A DNA stretch of 64,000 nt from Cordylochernes scorpioides (lineage: Eukaryota; Arthropoda; Arachnida; Pseudoscorpiones; Chernetidae): assembly GCA_030710605.1 (NCBI GenBank), contig CP092876.1, positions 63,178,115 through 63,242,114 of the forward strand. Reading direction: 5' to 3'. Each line of letters begins with the position of its first letter. The first letter of the stretch is position 1. The notes below the pieces were generated by a model. That model was not told the origin of the DNA. It did not search any database and saw nothing but the letters and a program-made list of their open reading frames with translations. Both the position numbers and the translations under genes were made by a program. This document shows, piece after piece, positions 54,179 through 64,000 of the stretch.

Positions 54179-54950
54179 TGTGATGATTTAAGACCATGGA
54201 ATTGTTGTAAATAGTCTAAATATCCACTACCACATGTTCCACCCCATGACTGTATATAACTTCTTATGTACTGCACATAGAAAACCTCAACTAACATCAA
54301 TCTGTACCGCGTAAGAATCTAATAAAGTATTGCAACTGTACAGATAGAAGGAATGGAGAGAGACAGGAGAAAGTTAAGGTTAAAACAAATCAGGTTTAGG
54401 ACAGAAGTCGAAGCAAGGCCTAGCAAAAGAGGCTTAAAACCAGCCCAACTATAAATAAGTTACAAGTCAATACTTCCTGACAGGACAGGGCGTATCTGAT
54501 ATCGAGGAAACCATAAAATCTAAGAGTGACGCCCAATTTCCGGGCCAAGACAGGACGTATTTTCAATCAAAGAAAGCCGCAAGGCCAATTACAGAAGACA
54601 TCACCTAAGTAGGTCAACCAATAGCCTACGGCCACGTGAAAAAGTCCCACCAATTAGGAAAGAATCACCTAAATAGGTCAGCCAATCAGAAAGAAGCAAG
54701 GTCGTGGTGTTAAATCGAAGACCTAGAATAGGCAGTCTTCGCTTGGCTCCCAACGGTAACACTTGCTCTAAAGTCTCTCTCTCCTCATCCCATTCCTTCT
54801 TGACGTCAGACGCTTTTAGTGGAATCTCTGTTTGTTTATTTCACCTTTGGCCCAGCTGTGTCGCCTTCCACCACGACTGCACGGTAGAGTTGACATCGAG
54901 GTTCGTCTAGCATCAGGTAACACTGGTCCCAGAGGTCCCAAGATATCACA
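54179..54950 (+). repeat. 3' LTR of gypsy element B
   Basis: 772-bp copy of 47014-47785 with no difference noticed, followed directly by the CTCA target duplication. Confidence 0.95.
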
Positions 54951-56626
54951 CTCATATATAAAGAATACGTCCTATTGTAGGCGACATCTCACTAAACTGC
55001 AATCTGCATGTAACGAAGTAGAAACATTGTTGATAATATGCAAACATCCTTCCAACTATCACTGTAACATAACTACGTATGCACCGCCTTACTGTATGGA
55101 GATATATAATATATACTTCTATAAACAACATGTTTTTAAATAATTTCACATTTTTATAAAAGTAAAATTTATCCTTTTTTAAAAGCTTTTATTTAACTTG
55201 CCTCCATGTCTGTCTGTCTGTCTGCCTGGATGTCTGTCGCCAAATCTTGTAATCAATTCTTAATATACTTATAGGGCACCTAGAAATATGAAATTTGGTA
55301 AACATGTTCAAACCTGATGACAATGCTAGCTGACCAATTTTCAGACTTCTGGGTTGTCAGGTTGGCCAAGAACGGACAAATTTCCTTTCAATTTTTGTAT
55401 ATTTAATTTTATTATGCTTCCAGACCATATAGAATAATGAAACTCACAATACTCGCTCATTCCAATTAACAATGCGAGTGTACTAATTTTCAGACTTCTA
55501 GGTGGTTGGAGTGGCCAGAAATGAACAAATTTCTATATTTCTTTTTAAGTCTTGTGTTACGCCCCTTACATTGACCAATCCGCCGCGAGCAGGCCTCCCT
55601 TCTATTTAAGGTCTAATCCCCAGTGAACTTTTGATTCTAAATTTTGTAAATCCATGACTTAAAACTAACTAAATAATTAATAAATAAAAATACATTTTAA
55701 TAAAAGCTTTTATTCAAATGCACTAAAAAGGAAAAAAATAAAATATTTTATCTTCTGTCATTGAGCAATTAGATGTATCTGAGTGAAAATAAAAGCGGCG
55801 GGGGACGATCATATTTAGAGAAGAGGTAAAAATATAACAAACACATAAAAATCTCTAATAAGTTGCTACATATTAAATCACATTAGGTTCGAAATTCATG
55901 ATGATCGTCCCCCGCCGCTTTTATTTTCACTCAGATACATCTAATTGCTCAATGACAGAAGATGAATTATTTTATTTTTTTTCCTTTTAAGTGCATATAA
56001 ATAAAAGCTTTTTTAAAAATGTATTGTTATCTATTAATTATTTAAGAGACAAACAATCCAACGGTTCATTTTCAAAATTGTGAGAGAAAATTTATCGGAT
56101 AAAGAATTACGAATGAATTAATGTTTTAAGTTGATTTAATAACGTTCTTCAATGGTTTCCTTATTTTGTATTTTTCATTTTAAACGATTTTACAAAACCT
56201 TTCTATATTCGTCCATATTAATCTCTACTCAGGCATCTTATTCATTCTGATTATTTCAATTTTTATGAAACACCAATCATACTTATATTATTTCATAATT
56301 CGCCATTTTCAATTCCAAAGATAACACTAATAAACACACTTTTTCCTTCTCAATATTTGAAAGTTGTTTCTAGTAAATTACAACCCGTAGATCATGAATA
56401 TAACCTTCATTTTTTAAGCCTAGCTCAATTATTTGAAAATATTTTCAAATATTTAATTTTACAAAGAAGCTGATGTCATTGCTGTCATCAAAATATTTTG
56501 AAGATATTGATTTTGTAAGCATAAAATTTATCATCATTTAGATGAAATGCATACTATTGCAATTTTATATCAAGCCAATGTTTAACAATACATTTATTTT
56601 AATAAATATTCATAAACATATAAATA
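54951..56626. other. Duplicated flank, right part, interrupted by a foldback element
   Basis: 54955-55145 continues the flank cut by gypsy element B and matches 42815-43020. 55166-56015 is an insertion starting and ending in aaaagcttttattt-type strings. It includes tgtctgtctgtctgtctg near 55203 and a palindrome with about 113-bp arms (55698-55812 and 55901-56012; ggcggggga / tcccccgcc). 56060-56280 resumes the flank and matches 43100-43330. 56281-56626 is AT-rich and unassigned. Confidence 0.55.
55698..56012. repeat. Palindrome with about 113-bp arms inside the foldback element
   Basis: 55698-55812 and 55901-56012 are near-perfect reverse complements around an 88-bp loop. The arms begin and end in aaaagctttt, and the inner edge is gcggcgggggacgatcat. 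Same general architecture as the other palindromes in the window, but unrelated sequence. Confidence 0.85.
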
Positions 56627-58042
56627 ATGCCGCGTAAATGCAAAGCTAATCCAGAAATGTTCTGCTACATTTGAGGAAAATTTACAATTCCGAAACAGAG
56701 TAAACGAATCACCCCAAAGATAAAAGAATGCTAAAAAGATTTTTTTTTTGGTGTAGCCTTAGGTGATTAAAACAAGTTGTGGTGCCCCCATAGTGTGTGC
56801 GGAACGTGCTATCAAAGGCTTTTGCAATGGAAATCGGGGAAATTAAAAGGTATGCCCTTTGGTGTACCAATGGTTTGGCGAGAACCAAAAAATCACCATT
56901 AAGATTGTTATTTCCGTGTCTGCAAAATAACAGGCCTTAATAGCAAAAAGATAAAACTAACTTTTATCCTGATATATCATCAGATAGGCGACCTATTCCT
57001 CACGACCTCGAGAATCCCATACCGACTCCTAAAACGGTTCAAAAATCCTATATCGAAAGGGATGATCAGAACACATCATTTGCAGATGATCATCAATTAG
57101 AAGACCCTGAATTTATTTCAAATATGAAAGTGGCATTCAATATTTATTTGATCAGGCATCATTAAATGATCTAGTTAAGAACCTAGGGCTATCAAAAGAA
57201 GCAGCAGAAATCCTCGGATCAAGATTAAAGCAAAGGAACCTCTTGTTACCACAAACCAAAATCTCTGTCTATCGTAATAGGGAAAATATTTTTTGCCATA
57301 TTTTTCTGAAAAACAAGGATTAGTGCACTGCAATGATATTGCAATGCTACCGAGCATAGACTCTTTATTGATTTCTCTAAACAAAGTTTGAAGGCTTGTT
57401 TCCTGCAGTATGGTAGTGTATTACCTTCCTTACCAGTTGCCTATTCAACCCAAATGAAAGAAACCTATCCGACTTGAAATCTCGATTTGAAAATGAACCG
57501 CTTGTCCATAAGCTAAAAATGCTTCTTCCCCCTTTACATAACAAATTAGGGCTAATGAAAATATTTGTAAGGGCTTTAAAGAAAGATAGTGATGCTGTCG
57601 AATATTTAATGACTAAATTTCTGAAGATTAGTTGTTCTGAGGTAATGGAAGGTATTTTCATTGGACCTCAAATTCGTAAACTAATAAATGACGAAGAGTT
57701 TATTGCAACATTGAAAGAAGATTAGAAAAATGCTTGGCTTGCATTCATCGACGTTGTCAAACACTTTCTAGGCAATAATAAGTCAGCGAAATATGCGCTA
57801 ATCGTAGAAAATATGATTTCCAAATTCCATAGGCTCGAGTGCTTAATGAATCTAAAATTGTATTTTATGGACTCACATTTGAACAATTTCCCTGATAATC
57901 TCGGTTAATAGAGCGAAGAAAAAGGTGAACGCTTCCATCAAGATATTAAAATCACTGAGCAACGATACAATTGTCTTTGGAATTAACATATGGTGGCGGA
58001 TTATTGTTGGAATGATGCGTGATAACAAACATGCAAAATATA
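56627..58042 (+). pseudogene. Decayed copy of an arthropod multi-copy ORF family
   Basis: From ATG 56627 the reading is MPRKCKANPEMFCYI, then a TGA in place of a Cys codon, then GKFTIPKQSKRITPK. Later blocks in shifting frames include LVKNLGLSKEAAEILGSRLK near 57171, KMLLPPLHNKLGLMKIFVRA near 57515, EGIFIGPQIRKLINDEEFIA near 57648 and AFIDVVKHFLGNNKSAKYAL near 57743. At least three stops or frameshifts and an internal deletion before the PPLH block disable it. I recognise the family as a widely repeated ORF in arthropod assemblies, probably transposon-associated, without an assigned function. Its 3' end is cut by the BEL LTR at 58047. Confidence 0.7.
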
Positions 58043-58046
58043 GTAG

Positions 58047-58345
58047 ACTTCAGTCTTCTTTAACTATCTTCTTTACCTTTAATTTTATCTTCAGGCTTCT
58101 TATAAACTAATCAGGCCTTTTCACTTGAGCTCGAGTTCCCTGACTTCTATTAGGCTCAGCGCACTCCAATCTTTACTATTCCCCTTTCTCTCCCAATCTC
58201 CACACCCTTACTCTCCCCCGGTCTCATACCTTTTCGCCGGCTTTTATAGTCGTATAAGGTCACGTGGACGGACTCTGTGGCGCACTCTGTGGCGCATCCC
58301 TTGGCGCGCGCCATCTAGAGCCGTCTTCCTGAATCATTTCCAACA
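58047..58345 (-). repeat. Partial 3' LTR of BEL/Pao element
   Basis: 299 bp matching 63184-63481 with about one indel and a few substitutions; the rest of the LTR (about 360 bp) is missing on the pseudogene side. Confidence 0.9.
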
Positions 58346-58353
58346 TACTCCCA

Positions 58354-61300
58354 CCAATTTTGACAAAGAAATAGTCAAAATTAAATATTCGACAAATAAA
58401 TCCATGGAGGGCCATCATGAAGGTTCCTGCCTCTAAATTCTCAACCAATTCCAAAGGTATGGCGCGATAGACAGCGCAAGTATAGGCGGCTACCCACACC
58501 TTTCTGCCATCTTTCAAATAAAGAGGTCCCAATAAATCAACTCCAGTAATTTGGAAAGGTTTTCCAAGTCCAATTCTACTCGCAGGAAGAGCTGCCATTG
58601 GTCTTTGCAGAGCCTTTTCCTTGAACCCCTTACAAACTATGCACTTACTAATGATTTTCCTTATAGTTTTTCTTCCCCTGATTATCCAAAATTTCCCTTA
58701 AAGTTGACAAAATGAATTGAACTCCTGCATGACCCTTTTTTATGTGCACTTCCCAAACTAGTTGTTCCACAAAGGGATGACCTCCAGGCAGAATGGCTGG
58801 AGTTTTGAACTCTTCTGGGACTTGCCCATGCAAAAGTTTACTTTCAACACACCATAGGCCCTCAGAGTTCTTAAAGATCTTCAAACCCTTGATAGAACTC
58901 AATCTCTCTATAGACACCATCGCTTGAATCACTTCAACAAGTCTCTTTTCTGCAAATTCCAACTCAGACACTGTCAAAGGACCCTTTTCTGTGTGAACTG
59001 CTTTTTAAGTTTCCCTATGAATCTTAAAACATAAGACATTATTATGATGTTAAGATGATAGTCAGTCTTCTTTTCAACAACCAATCTTCACAATCTACGT
59101 TCAAATTAATATTTGCATTCACTATCCTCTCCTCAGAACAGACCTCCTGCTGATCTATCGTGGGCTCCGACTTAGGCCATGATTCTTTAGGTTCCTTCAA
59201 CCATCCGGGGCCCTCCCACCATCTACTTCGCACAAACTGGCATGGAGAGCATCCTCGAGACAAAAGATCAGCTGGGTTCAAGTGTCCTGGTATGAACTTC
59301 CAATCGTTCAAATTGGTAGTAGACTGAATTTCTTTAACCCTGTTTCTTACAAAAACCCGCCATTCTATATCTCTCCTTATCCAGCTCAAGGCCGTAGAAG
59401 AATCAGACCAAAGAGTTATTTTACATTTTCTTTTCAGAGCATTGTGAATAGAGTTGGCCAATCTAGATCCCAGTATCATGGCCATCAATTCCAGTCGAGG
59501 GATTGTAATCCTTTTTATTGGCGCCAATCTTGCTTTACTCCATATCAAAGTTGTATTACATCTTCCATCCACTTCACTCCTTAAATAGGCGACTGCCCCA
59601 TAAGCCACTTGACTGGCGTCACAAAAGATGTGAAATTCCGTGGGGAACACAGTATCATTCCACATATATCTAGGTATCCCTATTAAATCAATGAATTTCA
59701 TTTGCTCACACCAAGTTTTAAACTCACGAGCCATACTTTCAGGCAATGGTGCATCCCACCCTATTTTTAAATCCCAAGATCGCTCAAGCAATAATTTTGG
59801 TGCTACGAGTACTGGAGCACAAAATCCAAGTGGATCAAATATTCGCTGAACCACTGACAGCACTATTCGTTTTGTTAATCTTGAGGGAAGGCTTACATTT
59901 TCAGGGAATTCACATTTTAATGTATCTTCCCTTTTGTTCCAGACGATCCCCAATACTTTGGTTAAAGGCTCTTCTCTTGAGGTATCATCAAAGGATTACT
60001 CCCACCCTCTTAAGTTCATTTTCGCCTCTTCCATAATCTCGGTGGCAGACCTTTGAAACTCTTCGACCTCTTGCTTTGTTTCCAGAGAGGCCACACAGTT
60101 ATCCATAGAGAAGAACTGAGCCAACATCTTTGCCATCTTTTCCAGAGAACCTTTTATCGTTCGAAGATGGTATTCAATTACAGCATTCAGCAAAATGGAC
60201 TACAATTTAGGCCGAAAACAAGTCTCTTATGCCTAAAAGTCATCAGTTCTCTATTTTCCCTCCTTTTCCACCAAAGAAATCTGAGACAGTCTCGATCATC
60301 CTCTTGAATGGCTACCATTTGGAAAGCTTTCCTTATGTCTGCTAAGACCCCAAACTTATTTTCCCTAAATCTTATCATTATTTCAGAGATTCTTTCCAGT
60401 AGATTGGGTCCCTTTTCTAAACACTGATTCAAGGAGGGTCCATTGTGTCCTTAACAGGAAGCGTCAAATACTGGGCCGTATAGGCGTAGTTTGGGATTCA
60501 CACTTAAATACAGGGCGATGGGGCAAATAGTATCCCTTTACTTCAGGGGGCTTTTCATTAACTCTTTCGATGAGCCCTTCATTCAACCAATCTTTGAATA
60601 CTTGATCATATTCCATCAACTTATTTTGTTGAATCATTTTCTTGGTACCAATCTCCAATCTCCTTTTCGCCAATTCATAATTATTTGGGATTGACACCTC
60701 GACCTTCCAAGGTAATCCTACAGAATATCTTTAATCACTCTGTCGCTGGATTTGTTTAATAACATTTTCTTTTAGTTCTTGATATCTGGACTCTTTGGAA
60801 CAGGTTTCAATAGGATCCCTAATACCTAATACCTCTAGATCCCATAATTCTTTCAAATCACTTTGAACTGTGAGCAAATTCAAAGTTTGTTCTATATGCC
60901 CATTTCTATCAATACTTGGTGAATTGCCCATCAATGTCCATCCCAACCTTGTTTCCATCGCAGTTGAGTTTGTTTCAATTTGTACAACTTTACCTGTTAA
61001 AAGCATGCCCATACAATCAGTACCGATCAAAATATCAATCTCTTTTCTATTAAAGTTATCTTCCTGAACGCTTATACCTTTACTGCTTAACTTTCTACAC
61101 CAATCTCCTCTCGGTAAAGGCGGTACATTATCGCAAATCTTAGGTTGGTCCAGCGCTTCAACCTGGATTTTTTCCCTACTGTCATTCAATTTTTCCAAGT
61201 TCAGAATGTATCTTCCATGCCTTTCCTCTTCAACTCTTGTACCTCCAAATAGGCTTTTAACTATTGTTATTTTTCCAATATTTTTCAATCCCATATACTC

Positions 61301-62786
61301 TACCAAAGATTGTTTTACATAAGAGTATTGGCTTCCACTGTCTAACAGAATTCTTATCTTCTTCGAAGCTTTTGGGCCTCTCAATAGTGCCACTGTCGTC
61401 AGCATCAGAATTTGACTCGTACAAGCCTGACTCGAAAAGGAGGCTATTGGCTCAGGGGTATCTTTTCTTAAATTCTCCCTTCCATTCTTCTCCCTTATCT
61501 CCCTCGAAGAGCTTCCCTGACACAGAATATCCAGGTGATTCATCCCACAATTCTTGCATTCTAGTTGCCTTTTGCACTGTCTCCTGAAATGTCCTGTTCG
61601 CAAACACCTGAAGCATAGACGTGCTTTCTTAATCTTTTCCATCCGTTCTTCCAATGAAATTCGAGCAATATGGTAACATTGATGGCTCTCATGACTTGGT
61701 CTTTCACAAAAGCAACATTTCATTGGAGTTCGGCTCCCGAACAAACTAGATACAGTGGCAGGTCTAGGATTGTTCCATTTCCTTGGCCTTTCATTATAAA
61801 ACTTCCTCTGAGGCACTTCTACGTTGAAACCTTTTTCTATAAATTTCAATCTTTGAGCACTCTTGACTTCTGCTCTTAAGAAGTCCATCAACGCCTTTAA
61901 TCTTTCGGGGATCTCTCTAGTCCTATCCACTGGGTCTTCTATCTTAAAACTATCCTGTCCATAACCCGAAGAAGGACGTCTTTGCCATATTTTCAATACA
62001 TCCGATGGCAGGGATGACTCTACCAGAGGATACAAGAAAACACCCGACAACTGTGGGTCTATTCCAAGCGTTTGCAACGATCTCAAGTGATTTGATAAGT
62101 CATCGTACAAAATTACTCAAATTTCTATTTTCATTCCTGACATTGGCCATGACCAAATTCAAAAGTCGTCTAACATAGAGCTCCGTCAGAATATTCGGAT
62201 CTCCAAAACGCTCTTGCAAAGCCTGAATAGCCGACGTGTAATTATCCTCCGTAACAGGGTAACTGGCTATAACTCTATATGCCTCTGAATCAGGCAAAAT
62301 CGCCTGTCACAAATACAAAAATTTATCACTATTAGATAAATCTTCATTTTCATGCACCTTCGAAAACTGTGCCCACCAAGGCAACCAGTTTTCCAGAGAA
62401 CCATCATACGTCTTCAACTCTAATTCTGGTAGTTTTATATTCAATTTTGTATTTTTACTACTATTCGAAAGAACTTCATCTTTTGCCTGATTTCGCAACA
62501 TGCAGATCTTCTGCTCCATGCTGAGTCTCTCTTGAATATATTTCTTGCAATCTTCATATTCCCGATCAATCTCTTCATCCGTAATATTCTCTTGGGCCAA
62601 CAAAACCAGCTGGCATTGCTCATTCAAAGCCACAAGTTCTATATGTAGAGATTCGAGCCTATTATATTTTGCATGAATATTTTCTTTATCAATAGAAGAC
62701 TTTTTGAACTCGGCCTTTAACTCATTGACTGTCTTGGTAAAAATTCCTCGTACAGCTCTTCTACGTTTTTTGTTCATCTCCTCCAT
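58354..62786 (-). pseudogene. BEL/Pao Gag-Pol pseudogene
   Basis: Gag begins at ATG 62786-62784 (MEEMNKKRRRAVRGIFTK) and contains the conserved LPELELKTYDGSLENWLPWW segment. After frameshifts near 62300 and 62105, 62110-60731 carries CCHC-type knuckles (CCFCERPSHESHQC, CFRCLRTGHFRRQC), the BEL protease (ILLDSGSQYSYV) and the linker. RT is broken into 60697-59996; the normally Tyr-Val-Asp-Asp/Asn motif reads SMDN. 59953-59042 is the Pao RNase H/A17 region (FDPLGFCAPV, FCDASQVAYGAVAY, SDSSTALSW). 58977-58648 is the integrase zinc-binding region, and 58598-58360 holds TGVDLLGPLYLK with the first integrase Asp. The rest of integrase is absent. At least six frameshifts or stops. Confidence 0.9.
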
Positions 62787-62823
62787 CTTAACACCAAGCC
62801 TATCGCGTCCGGCTCACCAGAAA

Positions 62824-63481
62824 TGCTGGGAATGAAAAGAAGTAGAAATTTAGAAAATTAAATAATAGGCAAATGAATAAACTAATGAATAATTTAAATA
62901 ATCCTTGTTTTTTCTAACTATTGTAATAATTATTGTAGCGATAGGCTGGTGTTATTCTGGTAGGAAATGATCAGCCGGATTTGATGATCTTTAAACATAT
63001 GAGTTTTTATTCTACATATGGTAATCAAAGAAAAAAAAAGACCTAATTTCAATCCGGTCAATCCCGTTCTATTAGGGCAAGCTTGCTTCAGCTTCTTTAA
63101 CAGCCCTTTTTTCTACTTCAGTCTTCTTTAACTATCTTCATTAGGGCAAGCTTGCTTCAGCTTCTTTAACAGCCCTTTTCTCTACTTCAGTCTTCTTTAA
63201 CTATCTTCTTTACCTTTAATTTTATCTTCAGGCTTCTTATAACTTATCAGGCCTTTTCACTTGAGCTCGAGTTCCCTGACTTCTATTAGGCTCAGCGCAC
63301 TCCAATCTTTACTATTCCCCTTTCTCTCCCAATCTCCACACCCTTACTCTCCCCCGGTCTCATACCTTTTCGCCGGCTTTTATAGTCGTATAAGGTCACG
63401 TGGACGGACTCTGTGGCGCACTCTGTGGCGCATCCCTTGGCGCGCGCCATCTAGAGCCGTCTTCCTGAATCATTTCCAACA
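62824..63481 (-). repeat. 5' LTR of BEL/Pao element, with internal tandem duplication
   Basis: 658 bp read on the minus strand. A segment of about 72 bp (attagggcaagcttgcttca ... ctttaactatcttc) is present twice in tandem at about 63070-63207. Such LTR duplications often enlarge the promoter/enhancer region. Adjacent sequence on the right is the hammerhead palindrome. Confidence 0.88.
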
Positions 63482-63820
63482 CAATGGTCGCCTCTCCCGT
63501 CAAAATAAACGTCAGAATCTGACGCCATCTATTGACCGTCGCCGCAACTAGCGGCATCGGGTCGGTGACAAAGCCACAACACCAACTTTGGCAAACTGAT
63601 AAGCGTCCACCTAGAGACCATGGTTTCGGGCTAATGGCCCTCGTCCGCCCTAGACTGACGAGGGCCATTAGCCCGAAACCATGGTCTCTAGGTGGACGCT
63701 TATCAGTTTGCCAAAGTTGGTGTTGTGGCTTTGTCACCGACCCGATGCCGCTAGTTGCGGCGACGGTCAATAGATGGCGTCAGATTCTGACGTTTATTTT
63801 GACTGGAGAGGCCACCATTG
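63482..63820. repeat. Near-perfect palindrome of two hammerhead-bearing repeats
   Basis: Arms 63482-63645 and 63657-63820 are 164 bp each with about two mismatches, around an 11-bp spacer (cgccctagact). Each arm is one copy of the repeat at 31365-31535. The spacer is the stem I 5' strand and first core bases of the ribozyme, so only the right arm (plus strand) has the complete core; the left arm on the minus strand reads GGACGA where CTGACGA is needed. Identical frames on both strands here are mirror artefacts. The BEL 5' LTR abuts the left arm exactly. Confidence 0.93.
63649..63692 (+). ncRNA. Type I hammerhead ribozyme, complete consensus core
   Basis: Stem I 5' strand CCTAGA 63649-63654; core CTGACGA 63655-63661; stem II GGGC 63662-63665, loop CATTA, GCCC 63671-63674; core GAAA 63675-63678; stem III formed by ACC and GGT around AT (63678-63685, self-complementary ACCATGGT); cleavage after GTC at 63686; stem I 3' strand TCTAGG 63687-63692. 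Every invariant base of the hammerhead is present. The two-base loop cannot close a stable monomer stem III, but the self-complementary stem would allow a dimeric ribozyme, as reported for PLE and retrozyme hammerheads. Confidence 0.85.
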
Positions 63821-64000
63821 CTTATATATATATATATGGTAATTTAAACCAACAACCCCATACTGTGTATATAACTTATAATAAGAGTGTCATGTTGTAT
63901 ATAGAGACACATCTATAAATAATTATGCGCATGATTAATCTGTGTCATTGCATCACCTATGTAATGTTATTTGTACAAAGTGGATAAATAAATAAAATCT

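Larger units (their letters stand above)
47014..54950 (+). mobile_element. Complete Ty3/gypsy LTR retrotransposon B
   Basis: A 7.9-kb element with two 772-bp LTRs that look identical, flanked by the 4-bp duplication CTCA (47010-47013 and 54951-54954). Gag and a complete Pol (protease, RT, RNase H, integrase) have no stops or frameshifts apart from the gag-pol junction. A purine-rich ccggggccatc precedes the 3' LTR. About 1.9 kb of AT-rich non-coding DNA lies between pol and the 3' LTR. No envelope gene. Identical LTRs and intact frames point to very recent insertion and possible current activity. Confidence 0.96.
58047..63481 (-). mobile_element. BEL/Pao LTR retrotransposon, truncated
   Basis: Minus-strand element. 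The 5' LTR is 62824-63481 (658 bp; TGTTGGAAAT ... ATTCCCAGCA) and is followed by a primer-site candidate tggtgagccggacgcgata starting 4 nt on. The 3' LTR is only the U3-side 299 bp (58047-58345), preceded by a purine stretch (ggtgggag). The interior encodes Gag, a BEL-type protease, RT, RNase H and the start of integrase, broken by frameshifts. The integrase is deleted after its first Asp motif. The truncated end abuts the pseudogene at 56627-58042, so no target duplication can be read. Confidence 0.92.

Noticed and set aside
58125-58436. Apparent 103-codon gene with Arg/Ser-rich product, also at 63261
   Set aside because: Both copies are antisense readings of the BEL LTR.
63396-63918. Identical 120-codon frames on both strands
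   Set aside because: The two strands are the same sequence because of the palindrome; no protein motif is present and similar frames are broken in the 31-kb copy.

Overview
The window looks like a repeat-dense stretch of an arthropod nuclear genome, most likely an arachnid and plausibly a spider. The evidence is AT-rich intergenic DNA, eukaryotic tRNA genes, canonical splice signals, and an assemblage of Ty3/gypsy and BEL/Pao LTR elements, Tc1 and mariner DNA transposons and Penelope-like (PLE) remnants. The Tc1 and mariner families resemble types common in spiders, but that rests on recall and was not searched. No bacterial or organellar features were seen.

Layout. 0.3-9.1 kb: a 41-bp tandem repeat, then a 32-bp satellite split by a very young Ty3/gypsy element (3493-8513) with apparently identical 222-bp LTRs, a CTAG target duplication and no integrase. 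9.1-14.8 kb: a 105-bp-arm palindrome, an eroded LTR element (10906-12974) holding a nested Tc1 copy, and a 21-bp minisatellite. 14.8-24 kb: AT-rich DNA with many hairpins, a tRNA-like gene, a tRNA-Gly(GCC), a PLE endonuclease remnant inside a large inverted repeat, and a deleted mariner. 24.3-26.8 kb: a mariner copy interrupted by an almost intact Tc1 element (24714-26131). 26.8-32.2 kb: dispersed repeats, a diverged tandem duplication, a homeodomain-site-rich block and a hammerhead ribozyme motif.

32.2-36.7 kb: a Tc1 fragment, then a Tc1 copy (33042-36676) whose AC microsatellite carries a 2.2-kb retroelement that encodes a LINE-type ORF1 and no reverse transcriptase. 37.5-39 kb: two probable terminal exons of an unrecognised host gene on the minus strand, with a PLE remnant in the intron and a 42-bp repeat at the stop codon. 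39-41.7 kb: a non-autonomous LTR element with coding-like sequence on the opposite strand. 43.4-46.4 kb: a large minus-strand gene for a low-complexity protein (23-residue Lys/Ser-Pro repeats followed by an Asn/Ser/Gln/Asp tract), broken by one short T-run. 47.0-54.95 kb: a complete, apparently intact gypsy element whose pol lies +1 to gag. 55-58 kb: a foldback element and a decayed repeat-family ORF. 58-63.5 kb: a truncated BEL/Pao element on the minus strand. 63.5-63.8 kb: an almost perfect 164-bp-arm palindrome containing a complete consensus hammerhead ribozyme.

Most of the DNA is nested mobile elements of different ages. Host candidates are the tRNA genes, the two-exon fragment at 37.9-39 kb, the low-complexity gene, and a few non-repetitive islands that may be regulatory. 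The most unusual items are the palindromic hammerhead repeat with its second copy at 31.5 kb, the ORF1-only element in an AC tract, and the low-complexity gene with its duplicated flank.
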